A stretch of DNA of 44,465 nt. Source: Boseongicola sp. Lineage in GTDB: Bacteria; Pseudomonadota; Alphaproteobacteria; Rhodobacterales; Rhodobacteraceae. This document shows, piece by piece, positions 33,971-42,495 of the stretch (positions within the stretch are counted from its first letter, which is position 1; every line of letters begins with the position of its first letter). The position numbers were made by a program, and so were the translations under genes. The stretch covers positions 1-44,465 of the forward strand of contig JAPPCV010000079.1 in NCBI GenBank assembly GCA_028824715.1, written 5' to 3'. Under the pieces are notes generated by a model. The model searched no databases and was not told the DNA's origin. It saw nothing but the letters and a program-made list of their open reading frames with translations.

Positions 33971-35017
33971 TTAACCCTTTACGGCCCCCAGCAGGAGGCC
34001 CTTGGAGATGTAGCGCTGCAGGATGATCGCGAGGATCACGACCGGGATGATCATGACGATTATGACAACCGACATCGACCACCAGAGGATGCCGCGTTCT
34101 CCCGCGTTCATTGCGGCGACAAGGATGGGCATGGTCTGCGCGCGGGATGTCGAGAGGAAGAGCGCGAGAAGGTACTCGTTCCAGCTCAGGATCATGACGA
34201 GGAGCGTCGTTGCGGCGAGGCCGGATCGCGACAGCGGCAGAACGATGTCCCAGAAGACGCCGAACCGGGTTGCCCCGTCGAGCTGCGCGCACTCCTCCAG
34301 GTCGATGGGGATCGACGTGAAGAAATCGTACATCAGCCAGATGACGATGGGCAGGTTGATGACAGTGTAGGTCAGGATGATCGCGATATGGGTGTCGAGG
34401 AGCGAGACCTGCTGGAACATCATGTAGATCGGCACGACGACGACGATGGGCGCGAGGATTCTTTGCGAGATCATCCAGAACAGGATGTCGCCGTTGCCAA
34501 GGCGTGCCTTGAAATGGCGCCCAAGTGCCCGGGCAAGAAAGTAGAAGACCGCGACGCCCGCTGCGCAGGAAAGCCGCCAGTCGACGCCGTAGCGACCGAC
34601 CGCGACGAACGCGCCAACCATGACAAGGACGAACATGAAGACGACGCCGAATCTCGGCTGGTACTCGAAACGGGCCAGCGCGTAGGACGCCATCGAGCCA
34701 ATGATGACGCTCGCTGCAGTGGCGGAAAGCGCGATGATGAGCGAGTTCACGTAGGCGCTGAGCGTGTCCCAGAAGTCGAAGACGAACAGTTCCTTCCAGG
34801 CATGCAGGCTTGGCTGGAAGTCGACGAACGGCAAGTATACGGGTCCCGAATTGACGTCGATCGCGCTCTTGAACGAGGTGATGAGCACCCAGTAGATCGG
34901 GAACAGCACGAACGCCGTCCAGAACGTCAGGATCGCGTAGACGATCACCTTGGTTCCCGGCGCCATGTCCCGGATGGATGGCGGCTCGAAGAGCCATTGC
35001 ATTGCGCTCCTGTTCAT
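33971..35017 (-). CDS. CUT1 sugar ABC transporter permease, MalG type with extra membrane segments
   Basis: A 348-aa permease, about 60 residues longer than usual. After the ASYALARFEYQPR segment come two additional hydrophobic stretches (VVFMFVLVMVGAFVAV and LSCAAGVAVFYFLARAL) before the family resumes at MISQRILAPIVVVVPIYMMF. The EAA loop is EECAQLDGATRFGVFWDIVLPLSRSG. The start overlaps the upstream permease stop (ATGA). The insertion is matched by one in its partner, suggesting an altered channel or an added interaction surface. Confidence 0.9.
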   Translation of the reverse strand: MNRSAMQWLFEPPSIRDMAPGTKVIVYAILTFWTAFVLFPIYWVLITSFKSAIDVNSGPVYLPFVDFQPSLHAWKELFVFDFWDTLSAYVNSLIIALSATAASVIIGSMASYALARFEYQPRFGVVFMFVLVMVGAFVAVGRYGVDWRLSCAAGVAVFYFLARALGRHFKARLGNGDILFWMISQRILAPIVVVVPIYMMFQQVSLLDTHIAIILTYTVINLPIVIWLMYDFFTSIPIDLEECAQLDGATRFGVFWDIVLPLSRSGLAATTLLVMILSWNEYLLALFLSTSRAQTMPILVAAMNAGERGILWWSMSVVIIVMIIPVVILAIILQRYISKGLLLGAVKG

Positions 35018-36168
35018 GCCCGCACCCTCCTCAACACCACGAGATTGAAGAACGACACGCAGGTCACGACAGTAACGAAGAGCAGGAGATATGCGACGGC
35101 TGCCGACTGGCCCAGATCAAGCGAGCGCCAGGCGAACAGCGCGTGAAGCGTCATGGACTCGGTCGCGATGCCCGGCCCTCCCGCAGTCATGATGTTGGGC
35201 AGGTCCACGATCTTGAATGCCTCGATCACCCTGATCAGCAGGACCGTTGCGGCAACGGGCACGACCTGGGGCCAGGTGATGTCCTTGAAGATTTCCCAGG
35301 ACGTCGCCCCATCGACCTGCGCCGCCTCGACATAGTCGCGCGGCACGCTTTCGAGAGCGGCGAGCATGACGACGAAAATGAAGGGAATCCACTGCCAGCT
35401 GTCTCCGATGACTATGAAGAACCGCGCGGCCCAGGCATCGGCCGCCCAGGCGAAATCGCCAAGGCCGGCCCATTGCCAGACGGGCGAGAAGGGCCCCTTG
35501 GTCGTGTCCGCCATCATGCGGAATGCGTATCCGACCCCGATTGGGGTGATCATGAGCGGGATGAAGAAGACCACGCGAAAGAAGGTCCTGCCCCGGATCG
35601 GCAAGGAGCACAGAAAGGCCAGCGCGAGCCCGATCACGAACTGCAGGCCGCAGCCGACAAAGACGTAGAACAGCGTCGTGCCGAGGGTGCCGAACGGGTG
35701 GCCCGAAAACAGGGTGGCCGCGAAGAGCCACCCAAGGCCCAGGCTCAGGCCCCAGGTGAAAAGGCGTCCGACCAGGCCGACCGCCGTGACCGGGCCGCGA
35801 AGATAGCTGATGGCGAGCCAGGCGATCAGGAGCGTGACTGCAAGGCCGACGGCCCATCCCAGAAGCCCAAGGCCGTTGAATGTCCCGAGAAAGTGAAACT
35901 GCTCGGATCCGAAGAGCTGCTTCTCAAAGTTCTGGAACCAGACGAAGCGGACATTGTAGGTGCCGCCCCTGAACCGGATGCGGCTCAGCGCCATGATGAG
36001 AGACGCCACGAGGGGGAAGATCGAGAAGACCAGGATCATGATGACCGCCGGCCAGATGAAGACCTGCGCGGAATGGCGGTCAATCCAGTCGGACAGCCGC
36101 TCGCGCGCCCCTATGGAAGGTGCGGCCCGAGGGGTCCCGGGCCGCACGGATTCTTCTGAACCGGTCAA
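35014..36168 (-). CDS. CUT1 sugar ABC transporter permease, MalF type with extra membrane segments
   Basis: A 384-aa permease, roughly 80 residues above the usual length. Extra hydrophobic stretches (LGLLGWAVGLAVTLLIAWLAISYL and LFTWGLSLGLGWLFAATLF) lie between TM1 and the canonical second helix. The EAA loop reads EAAQVDGATSWEIFKDITWP. The first in-frame start is TTG 36168, three bases after the binding-protein stop; GTG 36147 is the alternative, and both lie at or inside a strong hairpin. That makes the true start uncertain. Confidence 0.87.
   Translation of the reverse strand: MTGSEESVRPGTPRAAPSIGARERLSDWIDRHSAQVFIWPAVIMILVFSIFPLVASLIMALSRIRFRGGTYNVRFVWFQNFEKQLFGSEQFHFLGTFNGLGLLGWAVGLAVTLLIAWLAISYLRGPVTAVGLVGRLFTWGLSLGLGWLFAATLFSGHPFGTLGTTLFYVFVGCGLQFVIGLALAFLCSLPIRGRTFFRVVFFIPLMITPIGVGYAFRMMADTTKGPFSPVWQWAGLGDFAWAADAWAARFFIVIGDSWQWIPFIFVVMLAALESVPRDYVEAAQVDGATSWEIFKDITWPQVVPVAATVLLIRVIEAFKIVDLPNIMTAGGPGIATESMTLHALFAWRSLDLGQSAAVAYLLLFVTVVTCVSFFNLVVLRRVRA
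36121..36146 (-). terminator. Hairpin after the binding-protein gene, inside the permease 5' end
   Basis: TGCGGCCCG / CGGGCCGCA, a perfect 9-bp stem with an 8-base loop, 25 bases after the binding-protein stop. Unlike the other three importer operons there is almost no intergenic space, so the hairpin is built from the first permease codons. It may reduce permease translation and protect the upstream mRNA. Confidence 0.5.
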
Positions 36169-36171
36169 GAC

Positions 36172-37641
36172 TCAGTTCGTGATGCCGAGCGACAGGTTGT
36201 AGATGGTCATCTGGCTGTCACGGCCGAAGTCCTCGGTGATCTCCTCCCAGGCTTCCTCAATGTTCTTGGTTGCCTGCTCGGCCGTGATCTCACCCGCGAG
36301 GAAGCGGGCCAGCTCGCGGTCGAGGACCACGCCGGTGTACTGCTGCGCACCGGGGATCTTGAGGTCGGACGCCATGTTCGGATGGTTCAGGCTGTCCTTG
36401 ATCGCGCCAAGATAGTTCTCGGCGAATTCAGGGCTGAACCCGGCCTTGATCCAGTTCTCGGTGTTTTCGAGCTGCGAGTTCCTGTAGGGATTGTAGCCCG
36501 TCCAGCCGATGGTCACGTCGACGTTCGACTGAGCGGCCTGGTTCACGTAGGACAGGAAGTCGTAGGCAGCCTGCTTGACGTTCGCGTCCGAGTTCTTGTT
36601 GATCGCGCCTGCCCATCCACCGAACGCGGCGAACGGCGCGTAGTTGATGCCGTCAATCGCATGCGGGCAGAGCGACTCGTTGCACTGTTCAAGCTTGCCG
36701 GTTTCCACGTTCAGCGCCATGGGCGAGCCGGGCATGATCACGGCGCCCATCTTGTCCTTGATTGCGGCTCCGGACGGGTCGATCGACAGCGGGCCGATGT
36801 CGCCCCAGTCGATTGCGAGTCCGCACCGGCCCGACTGGACCAGTCCGCGGGTGTCGCCGATATCGTGGTTCAGCTCGTCGGGCGGACCGAATTCACCGGT
36901 CGCCTTGTAGACCCGGAACGCCTCCTGCCATGCCTCGTTGTCGACCTTGGGCTTCATCGTGTCGTTGTGGAAGAAGATGCCCTCTCCCGTGCCCTTGGTC
37001 TGCACGAATCCTGCGGCGATGGATCCCATGGCAAAGTACGACTGTGCATTCCGCTTCTTGAAGATGCACGAGCCGAAGTCGGCTTCGCCGTCTCCGTTCA
37101 GGTCCTTGCCGTGCATCGCGCCGGCGACCGTCATGTAATCGTCCCAGGTGCGCGGCGGCTCGAGGCCCATCTCGTCGAGGATGTCCCGGCGGTAGTAGAG
37201 CATCTGGAAGTCGCCATCGACGGTGATCAGGTAGGTCTCGCCGCCGATTTTCTGATTGAACTCGCGGAAGTAGGGCGCGATGTCGTCAATGTCGATCTTG
37301 TCGTCATTCGCAATGTAGCCGTCGAGAGGCTCGACCAGACCGGCGTCGACCAGCTCGGTCGCCCAACCGGACGCGAAGACACCGACGTCAATCGAGTTCG
37401 TGCCGGTCGCCCAGTCCGTCAGGATCTTCTGAAACAGTTCCGCAAACGGGACCTCGTTGACGCGAATCTCCGCGCCGGTCATGGCGGTGAACTCCTCGCC
37501 ACGCTCGACGAGGCGCTGCGCGATGACGGGTCCCGGACGCGTCAGGATCTCGACGGTCACGCCGCTGTAGTCCTGGGCGCCTGCAGGCACCGAGAACGCA
37601 AGGGCTGAAACGAATCCAAGCCCGATGGATGCTTTCTTCAT
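36172..37641 (-). CDS. Sugar-binding protein of a CUT1 importer (family 1, 489 aa)
   Basis: Large extracellular solute-binding protein with a Sec signal (about 23 residues, ending PAGAQ). The mature part starts VTVEILTRPGPVIAQRLVERGEEF. DLNGDGEADFG (residues 180-190) looks like a calcium-binding loop (D-x-N-x-D-G-x-x-D), seen in some sugar binders of this type. GGGAG lies eight bases before ATG 37641. First gene of an operon with two enlarged permeases, an ATPase and a GMC oxidoreductase. Ligand probably a sugar, polyol or oligosaccharide; not determinable here. Confidence 0.9.
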   Translation of the reverse strand: MKKASIGLGFVSALAFSVPAGAQDYSGVTVEILTRPGPVIAQRLVERGEEFTAMTGAEIRVNEVPFAELFQKILTDWATGTNSIDVGVFASGWATELVDAGLVEPLDGYIANDDKIDIDDIAPYFREFNQKIGGETYLITVDGDFQMLYYRRDILDEMGLEPPRTWDDYMTVAGAMHGKDLNGDGEADFGSCIFKKRNAQSYFAMGSIAAGFVQTKGTGEGIFFHNDTMKPKVDNEAWQEAFRVYKATGEFGPPDELNHDIGDTRGLVQSGRCGLAIDWGDIGPLSIDPSGAAIKDKMGAVIMPGSPMALNVETGKLEQCNESLCPHAIDGINYAPFAAFGGWAGAINKNSDANVKQAAYDFLSYVNQAAQSNVDVTIGWTGYNPYRNSQLENTENWIKAGFSPEFAENYLGAIKDSLNHPNMASDLKIPGAQQYTGVVLDRELARFLAGEITAEQATKNIEEAWEEITEDFGRDSQMTIYNLSLGITN

Positions 37642-37658
37642 TGAGTTTTCTCCCAGAT

Positions 37659-37671
37659 TTGGTGGGACCAA
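37659..37671. promoter_or_regulatory. Short palindrome upstream of the minus-strand importer
   Basis: TTGGTGGGACCAA, perfect 5-base arms with a 3-base centre, 18 bases before the binding-protein ATG. A related TTGGGCCAA lies at 37739. Possible operator pair; weak. Confidence 0.25.
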
Positions 37672-38016
37672 TTGAAACTGCCGAATCTCTATGCCGTCAA
37701 GGGCTGACTTCCATTCGTCCAGCGAAGGCGTGGACCTATTGGGCCAAAGTGGCGACTCCCGTCGAGTTCAGCGGCCCGGCCGCCATGCCCGTTCTCCTCG
37801 GTACGCGGGGCCCAGCTTCGACGATACAGTCCCACTTGCCCCTATTTGGGTTCCCGGGCACGCCCCCCGTGCCCGATCCCGCTGGTGCGGACTTGCAGCG
37901 GTCGCCCTTGCGCCGGTGCACTTTCCGGCCTTGCACATCGACGACGACTGCCGGGTCGCTGCGCAAGGTCGAAAGCTCTGCGAACTTGGCAAACGCTCGC
38001 ACGGTATCGTGACGGT
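37672..38016. other. Intergenic region between importer and dehydrogenase module
   Basis: About 345 bases with no credible gene. It should contain the minus-strand promoter of the importer operon and the end of the E1/lipoyl/hydrolase transcript. Confidence 0.4.
37855..37875 (-). terminator. GC-rich hairpin downstream of the hydrolase gene
   Basis: CGGGCACG / CGTGCCCG, a perfect 8-bp stem with a 5-base loop, about 140 bases past the hydrolase stop on its transcript. No T-tract; a possible 3' end or processing signal. Confidence 0.35.
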
Positions 38017-38733
38017 CTATCCCGTGCCGCCCGCGATCTTGTCTGCAAGCAGCGTGTTCACCTGCTTCTGCGCCTCGACATGGGCAATATGGCCAATTCC
38101 TGGAAGCTCCACCAAGGTTCCGAGCTTCTCGATCCTATCCCGATCCGGGCTGGCTACGTTGTCCTCCGTTCCCCAGATCACCGTGATGTCCAGCCCGCGT
38201 TCGGCCACCCTTGGCAGGAGGGCGCAGAGTTCGGCATCTATGGTCGGAAGCTGGTCTGCAATCTTCGCAAGGGCGTCGCGCGCGCCGTCTCGCTCCAGCT
38301 GCCGGAGCGCGTTGTCTACGACCATTGGCGCGATAACGCCTTCATTCGCCACGAGCGGCTCAAGAAAGCGGCGCATTTCATCCTTGTCCCTCAATTCGGA
38401 ATACTCTTTCAGGGGCACGATGCCCAAGCGCCGGCCAAGTCCGATCGGAGCCAGCAGCACAAGGCCGCGAAAGAGTTCCGGCATCTCTGCAGCGAGCTTG
38501 AGCGCGAGCCCGCCTCCGAGCGAGTGTCCAACCAGCCAGACTGGCGGACCGCGCTTGATGCGGGCGATCAGGCGGGACGCCAAGTCTTCAAGAGAGCCGT
38601 CGCCAAGATCGCTTATGGACTTTCCGTGGCCCGGCAGGTCGGGCGTGATCGCATCGATGCCTGGAATTGCCGGAGTCGTGCCAACCCACGTGAGCCGGTC
38701 GGCGGCGAAGCCGTGCAGGAAGACCGCGCGCAT
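38017..38733 (-). CDS. Alpha/beta hydrolase, AcoC C-terminal-domain-like
   Basis: A 238-aa alpha/beta-hydrolase. Nucleophile Ser71 in GHSLGG, acid Asp191 in WGTEDN, base His215 in GIGHIAH. In AcoC of acetoin dehydrogenases a lipoyl domain is fused to just such a hydrolase-fold domain, which takes the place of the normal E2 acyltransferase. Here the two parts are separate genes overlapping by one base (TGATG). I infer it moves the acyl group off the neighbouring lipoyl protein, to CoA or to water. An intact Ser-His-Asp triad makes hydrolysis a real option. Confidence 0.85.
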   Translation of the reverse strand: MRAVFLHGFAADRLTWVGTTPAIPGIDAITPDLPGHGKSISDLGDGSLEDLASRLIARIKRGPPVWLVGHSLGGGLALKLAAEMPELFRGLVLLAPIGLGRRLGIVPLKEYSELRDKDEMRRFLEPLVANEGVIAPMVVDNALRQLERDGARDALAKIADQLPTIDAELCALLPRVAERGLDITVIWGTEDNVASPDRDRIEKLGTLVELPGIGHIAHVEAQKQVNTLLADKIAGGTG

Positions 38734-38972
38734 CAGGTCTCGATGACCGCGAGGACGGTGCCGACTGCCACGATTTCATCCTCCTCGACGAGCAATTCGA
38801 GAACTGTGCCTGACGCTGGAGCTTCAAGGTCCATCGTGACCTTCGGCGTCGTGATGGTCACGATCTCCTCGCCCTCGGAGACCTCGTCGCCGACGTCTTT
38901 CAGAAAGGCGTCGATCATTGCCTCGGTGATCTCGTTGCCGAGTTCCGGCATCCTGAGCTCTACGCGTGCCAT
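38733..38972 (-). CDS. Stand-alone lipoyl-domain protein (79 aa)
   Basis: A complete biotin/lipoyl-attachment domain and nothing else. VELRMPELGNEITEAMI opens the fold, and the lipoylated lysine is Lys44 in ITTPKVTMDLEAPASG, where most E2 proteins have DKV/DKA. There is no peripheral-subunit-binding or catalytic domain. It sits between the fused E1 gene (11 bases upstream) and the hydrolase, so it should be the swinging-arm carrier reductively acylated by that E1. Its small size is like GcvH or biotin-carrier subunits in concept but not in sequence. Confidence 0.9.
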   Translation of the reverse strand: MARVELRMPELGNEITEAMIDAFLKDVGDEVSEGEEIVTITTPKVTMDLEAPASGTVLELLVEEDEIVAVGTVLAVIET

Positions 38973-38983
38973 TCCGTCCTCTC

Positions 38984-41437
38984 CTAAAGCCCGGACCTGG
39001 CGAGGGCCAGGTCATCCCACCGTCGGCTGCCTTTCCGGTCATGCCCGGCGACGCCCATCAGGTCTGTCAGGATCGCGTCCTCGATGTCGAAGGGCTGCGG
39101 GAAGTAGCCGTGTTCCAGATCCGCGCCGGGGACGATCCAGTTCGGGCTTCCAAGCACTCGGGGCGGAGCCTTCAGCGCGCCGAAGGCGAATCGCGTGACG
39201 TTGGAGGCCAGCGTCATCGCGAAGCTCCCGCGTTCGCAGGCTTCGGTCACCAGCAAGAGTCGTCCGGTCTTCGTCACGGACTCCAGCACCTGGCCGTAGT
39301 CGAACGGGACGAGCGACCGGGCGTCGATGATTTCGAGCGAAACGCCGCGTCCGGCGAGCAAGTCCGCTGCCTCAAGCGCGGGATAGAGCGTCGGACCGAT
39401 GGTCAGGACGGTGACATCGCTGCCGGCACGCTTGATGTCGGGTGCACCGATCGGGATCTTGTAGTTCCCCTCCGGCACTTCGTCCTTGAACAGCTCGACC
39501 TGGTCATAGAGCCGCTGGCTCTCGAAGACGATCACGGGATCGTCCGACGCCAGAGCCGAGGCCATCAGGCCCTTCGCATCACGGGGCGTGGCGGGGTAGA
39601 TGATCTTGAGACCCGGAACATGCGCCGCCAGCCCTGACCAGTCCTGGGAATGCTGCGCACCATACTTGGAGCCGACCGAGCATCTGACCACGACCGGGAC
39701 GCTCAGCAATCCGTTCGACATGGCCTGCCATTTCGCGAGCTGGTTGAACAGTTCGTCTCCCGCTCTCCCGATGAAATCGGCGTACATGAGCTCGACCACG
39801 GGGCGGCCGCCTTCCATCGCCGCGCCAATGGCCGTCGACACGATGGCGGCTTCGGAAATCGGCGCATTGAAGACACGGTCGTGCGGCAAGAGGTCGGCAA
39901 GGCCTCGATAGACGCCGAACGCGCCGCCCCATTCCCGACACTCCTCTCCGTAGATGATGACGCGGGAGTCAGTCAGCGCGGCGTGCAGGATCGCCTCGAA
40001 CAGGCCGTCGCGGAGGGTGATCGCTTTCAACGGCGAGAGAGGCTCGCCGTTGGCATCCCTCCCGCCACGCGATTTCCTTGCGTTCTGCCGGATGCGGGCC
40101 ACCTTCTCGGGGTCGGACAGAGGTTCAGGTGCGGGCCCGTCCGACGGCGTCTCGCTGCCCGCGAACATTTTCCGTCCGATGCCGGCTCCGTCGATTCCGA
40201 GACGGGGAGGCGGGGCGGTCTCGGGGTCGGCAGCAGCCATGAACACCGCGTTCATTCGTGCATCCACCTCGGACTGGATCGCGTCCGCCGCTGCCGTGTC
40301 GAGAATGCCCTCCGAGACCAGGGAATCGCGATAGGTCCTGATCGGGTCAACTGCGCCCCAGGCCGCGATTTCGTCCTTGGTGCGGTAGGCATTGACGTCC
40401 GTCGTCGAGTGCCCGGAAAACCGGTAGCATTCCACGTCGAGAATGGCGGGTCCCTTGCCTTCAAGCAGCACATGGCGCTTGCGCTCAACGGCATCGGCGA
40501 CAGCAAGCGGGTTCGTGCCGTCGACGGTTTCCGCATGAAAGGCGTCATCGCGCAGTCCGGCGCCGATCCGTGCGAGCCGGTCCCAGGACATGGTTTCGCC
40601 GTTCGTCTGTCCGCCCATGGCGTAGAAGTTGTTGGTGAAGAAGAAGAGAACCGGAAGGAAGCCGGCATTGTCCCAGAGGCGTTCGAATTGCGCCATGCCG
40701 GCAAAGTTCAGGGCTTCCCACACCGGGCCGCAGCCCGTGGCCCCGTCACCGACCATCGAGACCGCGATGCAATCGCGACCTTCGGACTTCATCCAGAGCC
40801 CGGCTCCGGTCGCGATGCCTGCAGACGCCCCGACGATGGCATTGTTCGGATATGCGCCGAACGGCGTGAAGAAGGCATGCATGCTGCCTCCCATGCCGCC
40901 ATTGAAGCCGATTTCGCGCATGAACATCTCGGCGAGGAGCCCCACGAGCAGGAAGTTCTCGGCGAGGCCGTGTTCGGTCTCTTCCGCAAGGTGCGTCTCC
41001 ACGGTGCGGAGCAAGGCGCCGTTGCCGTGGGCTTCCATGATCGTGGTGAGCGCGTTGTCGCCCAGCCTTTGGATCGCCGCCAGCCCCTTTGCCAAGAACT
41101 CCCCGTGCGAGCGGTGTGACCCGAATATGTGATCTTCGGGTGTCAGCGCCATGGCCGCGCCGACCGCTGCCGCTTCCTGCCCGATCGAGAGGTGGGCAGG
41201 GCCCTTGTAAGCATAGGTCAGATCGCCGTAACTGCCTTTGGACTTGAGACTTGCAACACCGCTCTCGAAAGCTCGAATGACCATCATGTGACGCAGCGCC
41301 ATGATCAAGGTGTCAGCACCGCGTGCCCGAAGCTCTTCAGCCAGAGGACGCCCGTAGGCATGGACTGGAATTCGTTGCGACGCGAGTTCGGTCGAGCTTC
41401 TGGTCGCGGTCGGATCAACGTGAATTGACTTTGGCAA
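38984..41437 (-). CDS. Single-chain E1 alpha-beta 2-oxo-acid/acetoin-type dehydrogenase (ThDP)
   Basis: An 817-aa fusion of E1 alpha (about residues 40-400) and E1 beta (about 470-810). The thiamine-diphosphate motif runs from GDGA (230-233) to NN (269-270). GGMGGSMHAF, FSGHSTTD, GEECREWGGAFGVYRGL, APISEAAI and KYGAQHSQDW are typical alpha and beta landmarks. About 50 extra residues sit between HGEFLAKG and GGMGGSMH in the alpha half. Start TTG 41437, preceded by GGAAAGG; no ATG is well placed. Likely acts on a 2-oxo acid or, by analogy with AcoAB, an alpha-hydroxyketone, transferring the acyl fragment to the lipoyl protein downstream. Confidence 0.9.
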   Translation of the reverse strand: MPKSIHVDPTATRSSTELASQRIPVHAYGRPLAEELRARGADTLIMALRHMMVIRAFESGVASLKSKGSYGDLTYAYKGPAHLSIGQEAAAVGAAMALTPEDHIFGSHRSHGEFLAKGLAAIQRLGDNALTTIMEAHGNGALLRTVETHLAEETEHGLAENFLLVGLLAEMFMREIGFNGGMGGSMHAFFTPFGAYPNNAIVGASAGIATGAGLWMKSEGRDCIAVSMVGDGATGCGPVWEALNFAGMAQFERLWDNAGFLPVLFFFTNNFYAMGGQTNGETMSWDRLARIGAGLRDDAFHAETVDGTNPLAVADAVERKRHVLLEGKGPAILDVECYRFSGHSTTDVNAYRTKDEIAAWGAVDPIRTYRDSLVSEGILDTAAADAIQSEVDARMNAVFMAAADPETAPPPRLGIDGAGIGRKMFAGSETPSDGPAPEPLSDPEKVARIRQNARKSRGGRDANGEPLSPLKAITLRDGLFEAILHAALTDSRVIIYGEECREWGGAFGVYRGLADLLPHDRVFNAPISEAAIVSTAIGAAMEGGRPVVELMYADFIGRAGDELFNQLAKWQAMSNGLLSVPVVVRCSVGSKYGAQHSQDWSGLAAHVPGLKIIYPATPRDAKGLMASALASDDPVIVFESQRLYDQVELFKDEVPEGNYKIPIGAPDIKRAGSDVTVLTIGPTLYPALEAADLLAGRGVSLEIIDARSLVPFDYGQVLESVTKTGRLLLVTEACERGSFAMTLASNVTRFAFGALKAPPRVLGSPNWIVPGADLEHGYFPQPFDIEDAILTDLMGVAGHDRKGSRRWDDLALARSGL

Positions 41438-41460
41438 AGGTCCCGCCTTTCCAATTGACT
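41423..41460. promoter_or_regulatory. Inverted repeat and direct repeats over the E1 start region
   Basis: TTGG-C-AAAGG / CCTTT-CCAA (41431-41454) is an inverted repeat with a 5-base centre and one bulged base, covering the E1 start codon and ribosome-binding site. It is flanked by two AATTGACT copies exactly 30 bases apart (41423, 41453). Possible regulator site or translation-control hairpin for the E1 operon and the divergent kinase operon. Confidence 0.4.
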
Positions 41461-41558
41461 CCAGAGACCTAATCGCCTGGGCAACATTGAGGCAAGAGGC
41501 AGATTGACCTTTTGTGGGACAGCTTCACTATGGGATTGGCTCAACAGGGAGATGTCCG

Positions 41559-42491
41559 GTGATCCTTTGCGGCGGCGACGCATTGATCGACTTTGTGCCT
41601 TTGGAACAGGCGAACGGTCTGGCCGCGTTCGTGCCGAGGCCCGGTGGTGCCGTGTTGAATGCGGCGACGGCCTTGGCGCGGCTGGAGCAGGATGTCTCCT
41701 TTGTCGGCGCGCTCTCCACCGACCTGTTCGGTGACATGCTTCACGGCCACATGGTCCGCGAGGGCATCGGCACCGCCAACGTCAGCCGAAGCGACGATGA
41801 CAGCACTCTGGCCTTCGTCAGCTTGGTCGACGGTGAAGCGCGCTATGCATTTTATGACAGTGCCTCGGCAGGTCGCCTCTGGACAGGGCTGACGGGGCCG
41901 CTGCCTGCAGCAGAGGCGTTGCACTTCGGATCCCTCACTCTGTTCGCCGACCCTCCTGCAAGCGCATATGTGGAGTTGGCCGAGCAGGCATCATCTCGCA
42001 TGGTCGTGTCACTGGATCCGAATTGCCGTCCGAGCCTGGTACCGGACAAGGAAGCCTATCGCGGGCGCATTGCCCAGGTCTCGATGGCCAGCCACATCGT
42101 CCGCCTGTCGGATGAGGATCTCGCGTTTCTTCATCCGTCAGCAAGGGAGGGGGAAGTGGTGGACGGCCTGCTCGACGGCCTGACGCGCCTGGTGATCGTG
42201 TCCCGAGGAGCCGAGGGCGCGTCGGCCTGGTGGGCCGGAGGTCGGGTGGACGTTGCGGCGCGCGAGACGGACGTTCAGGACAGCATCGGCGCGGGAGACA
42301 CTTTCCATGCCGGCCTGCTTGCGGCCTTGTCTCGCGCCGGGCAACTGCGGGTCGATGCGCTTGACCGGCTGGATCGGGCATCCGTTGAAGCCGTGCTGGC
42401 GTTCGGAACTGCCGCAGCATCCTTGAATTGCATGGAATCCGGGTGCGATCCGCCAAGATTGAGCGCCGTGCTGGAATGCCTTGGAGAATGA
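41559..42491 (+). CDS. PfkB-family carbohydrate kinase
   Basis: A 310-aa ribokinase/fructokinase-fold enzyme. RPGGAVLNAATALARL (about residues 28-43) is the substrate/dimer glycine motif, and DSIGAGDTFHAG holds the catalytic base Asp247. It phosphorylates a sugar or 2-keto-3-deoxy sugar acid with ATP. GTG 41559 follows AGGGAG by seven bases and fits the family N-terminus (ILCGGDALIDFVP). Divergent from the E1 operon; followed after four bases by the amidohydrolase, so the three plus-strand genes form one operon. Confidence 0.9.
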   Translation: MILCGGDALIDFVPLEQANGLAAFVPRPGGAVLNAATALARLEQDVSFVGALSTDLFGDMLHGHMVREGIGTANVSRSDDDSTLAFVSLVDGEARYAFYDSASAGRLWTGLTGPLPAAEALHFGSLTLFADPPASAYVELAEQASSRMVVSLDPNCRPSLVPDKEAYRGRIAQVSMASHIVRLSDEDLAFLHPSAREGEVVDGLLDGLTRLVIVSRGAEGASAWWAGGRVDVAARETDVQDSIGAGDTFHAGLLAALSRAGQLRVDALDRLDRASVEAVLAFGTAAASLNCMESGCDPPRLSAVLECLGE

Positions 42492-42495
42492 TCGG

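Noticed and set aside
39650-41119. A 489-codon plus-strand open frame
   Set aside because: Antisense to the fused E1 gene, which carries clear ThDP motifs.
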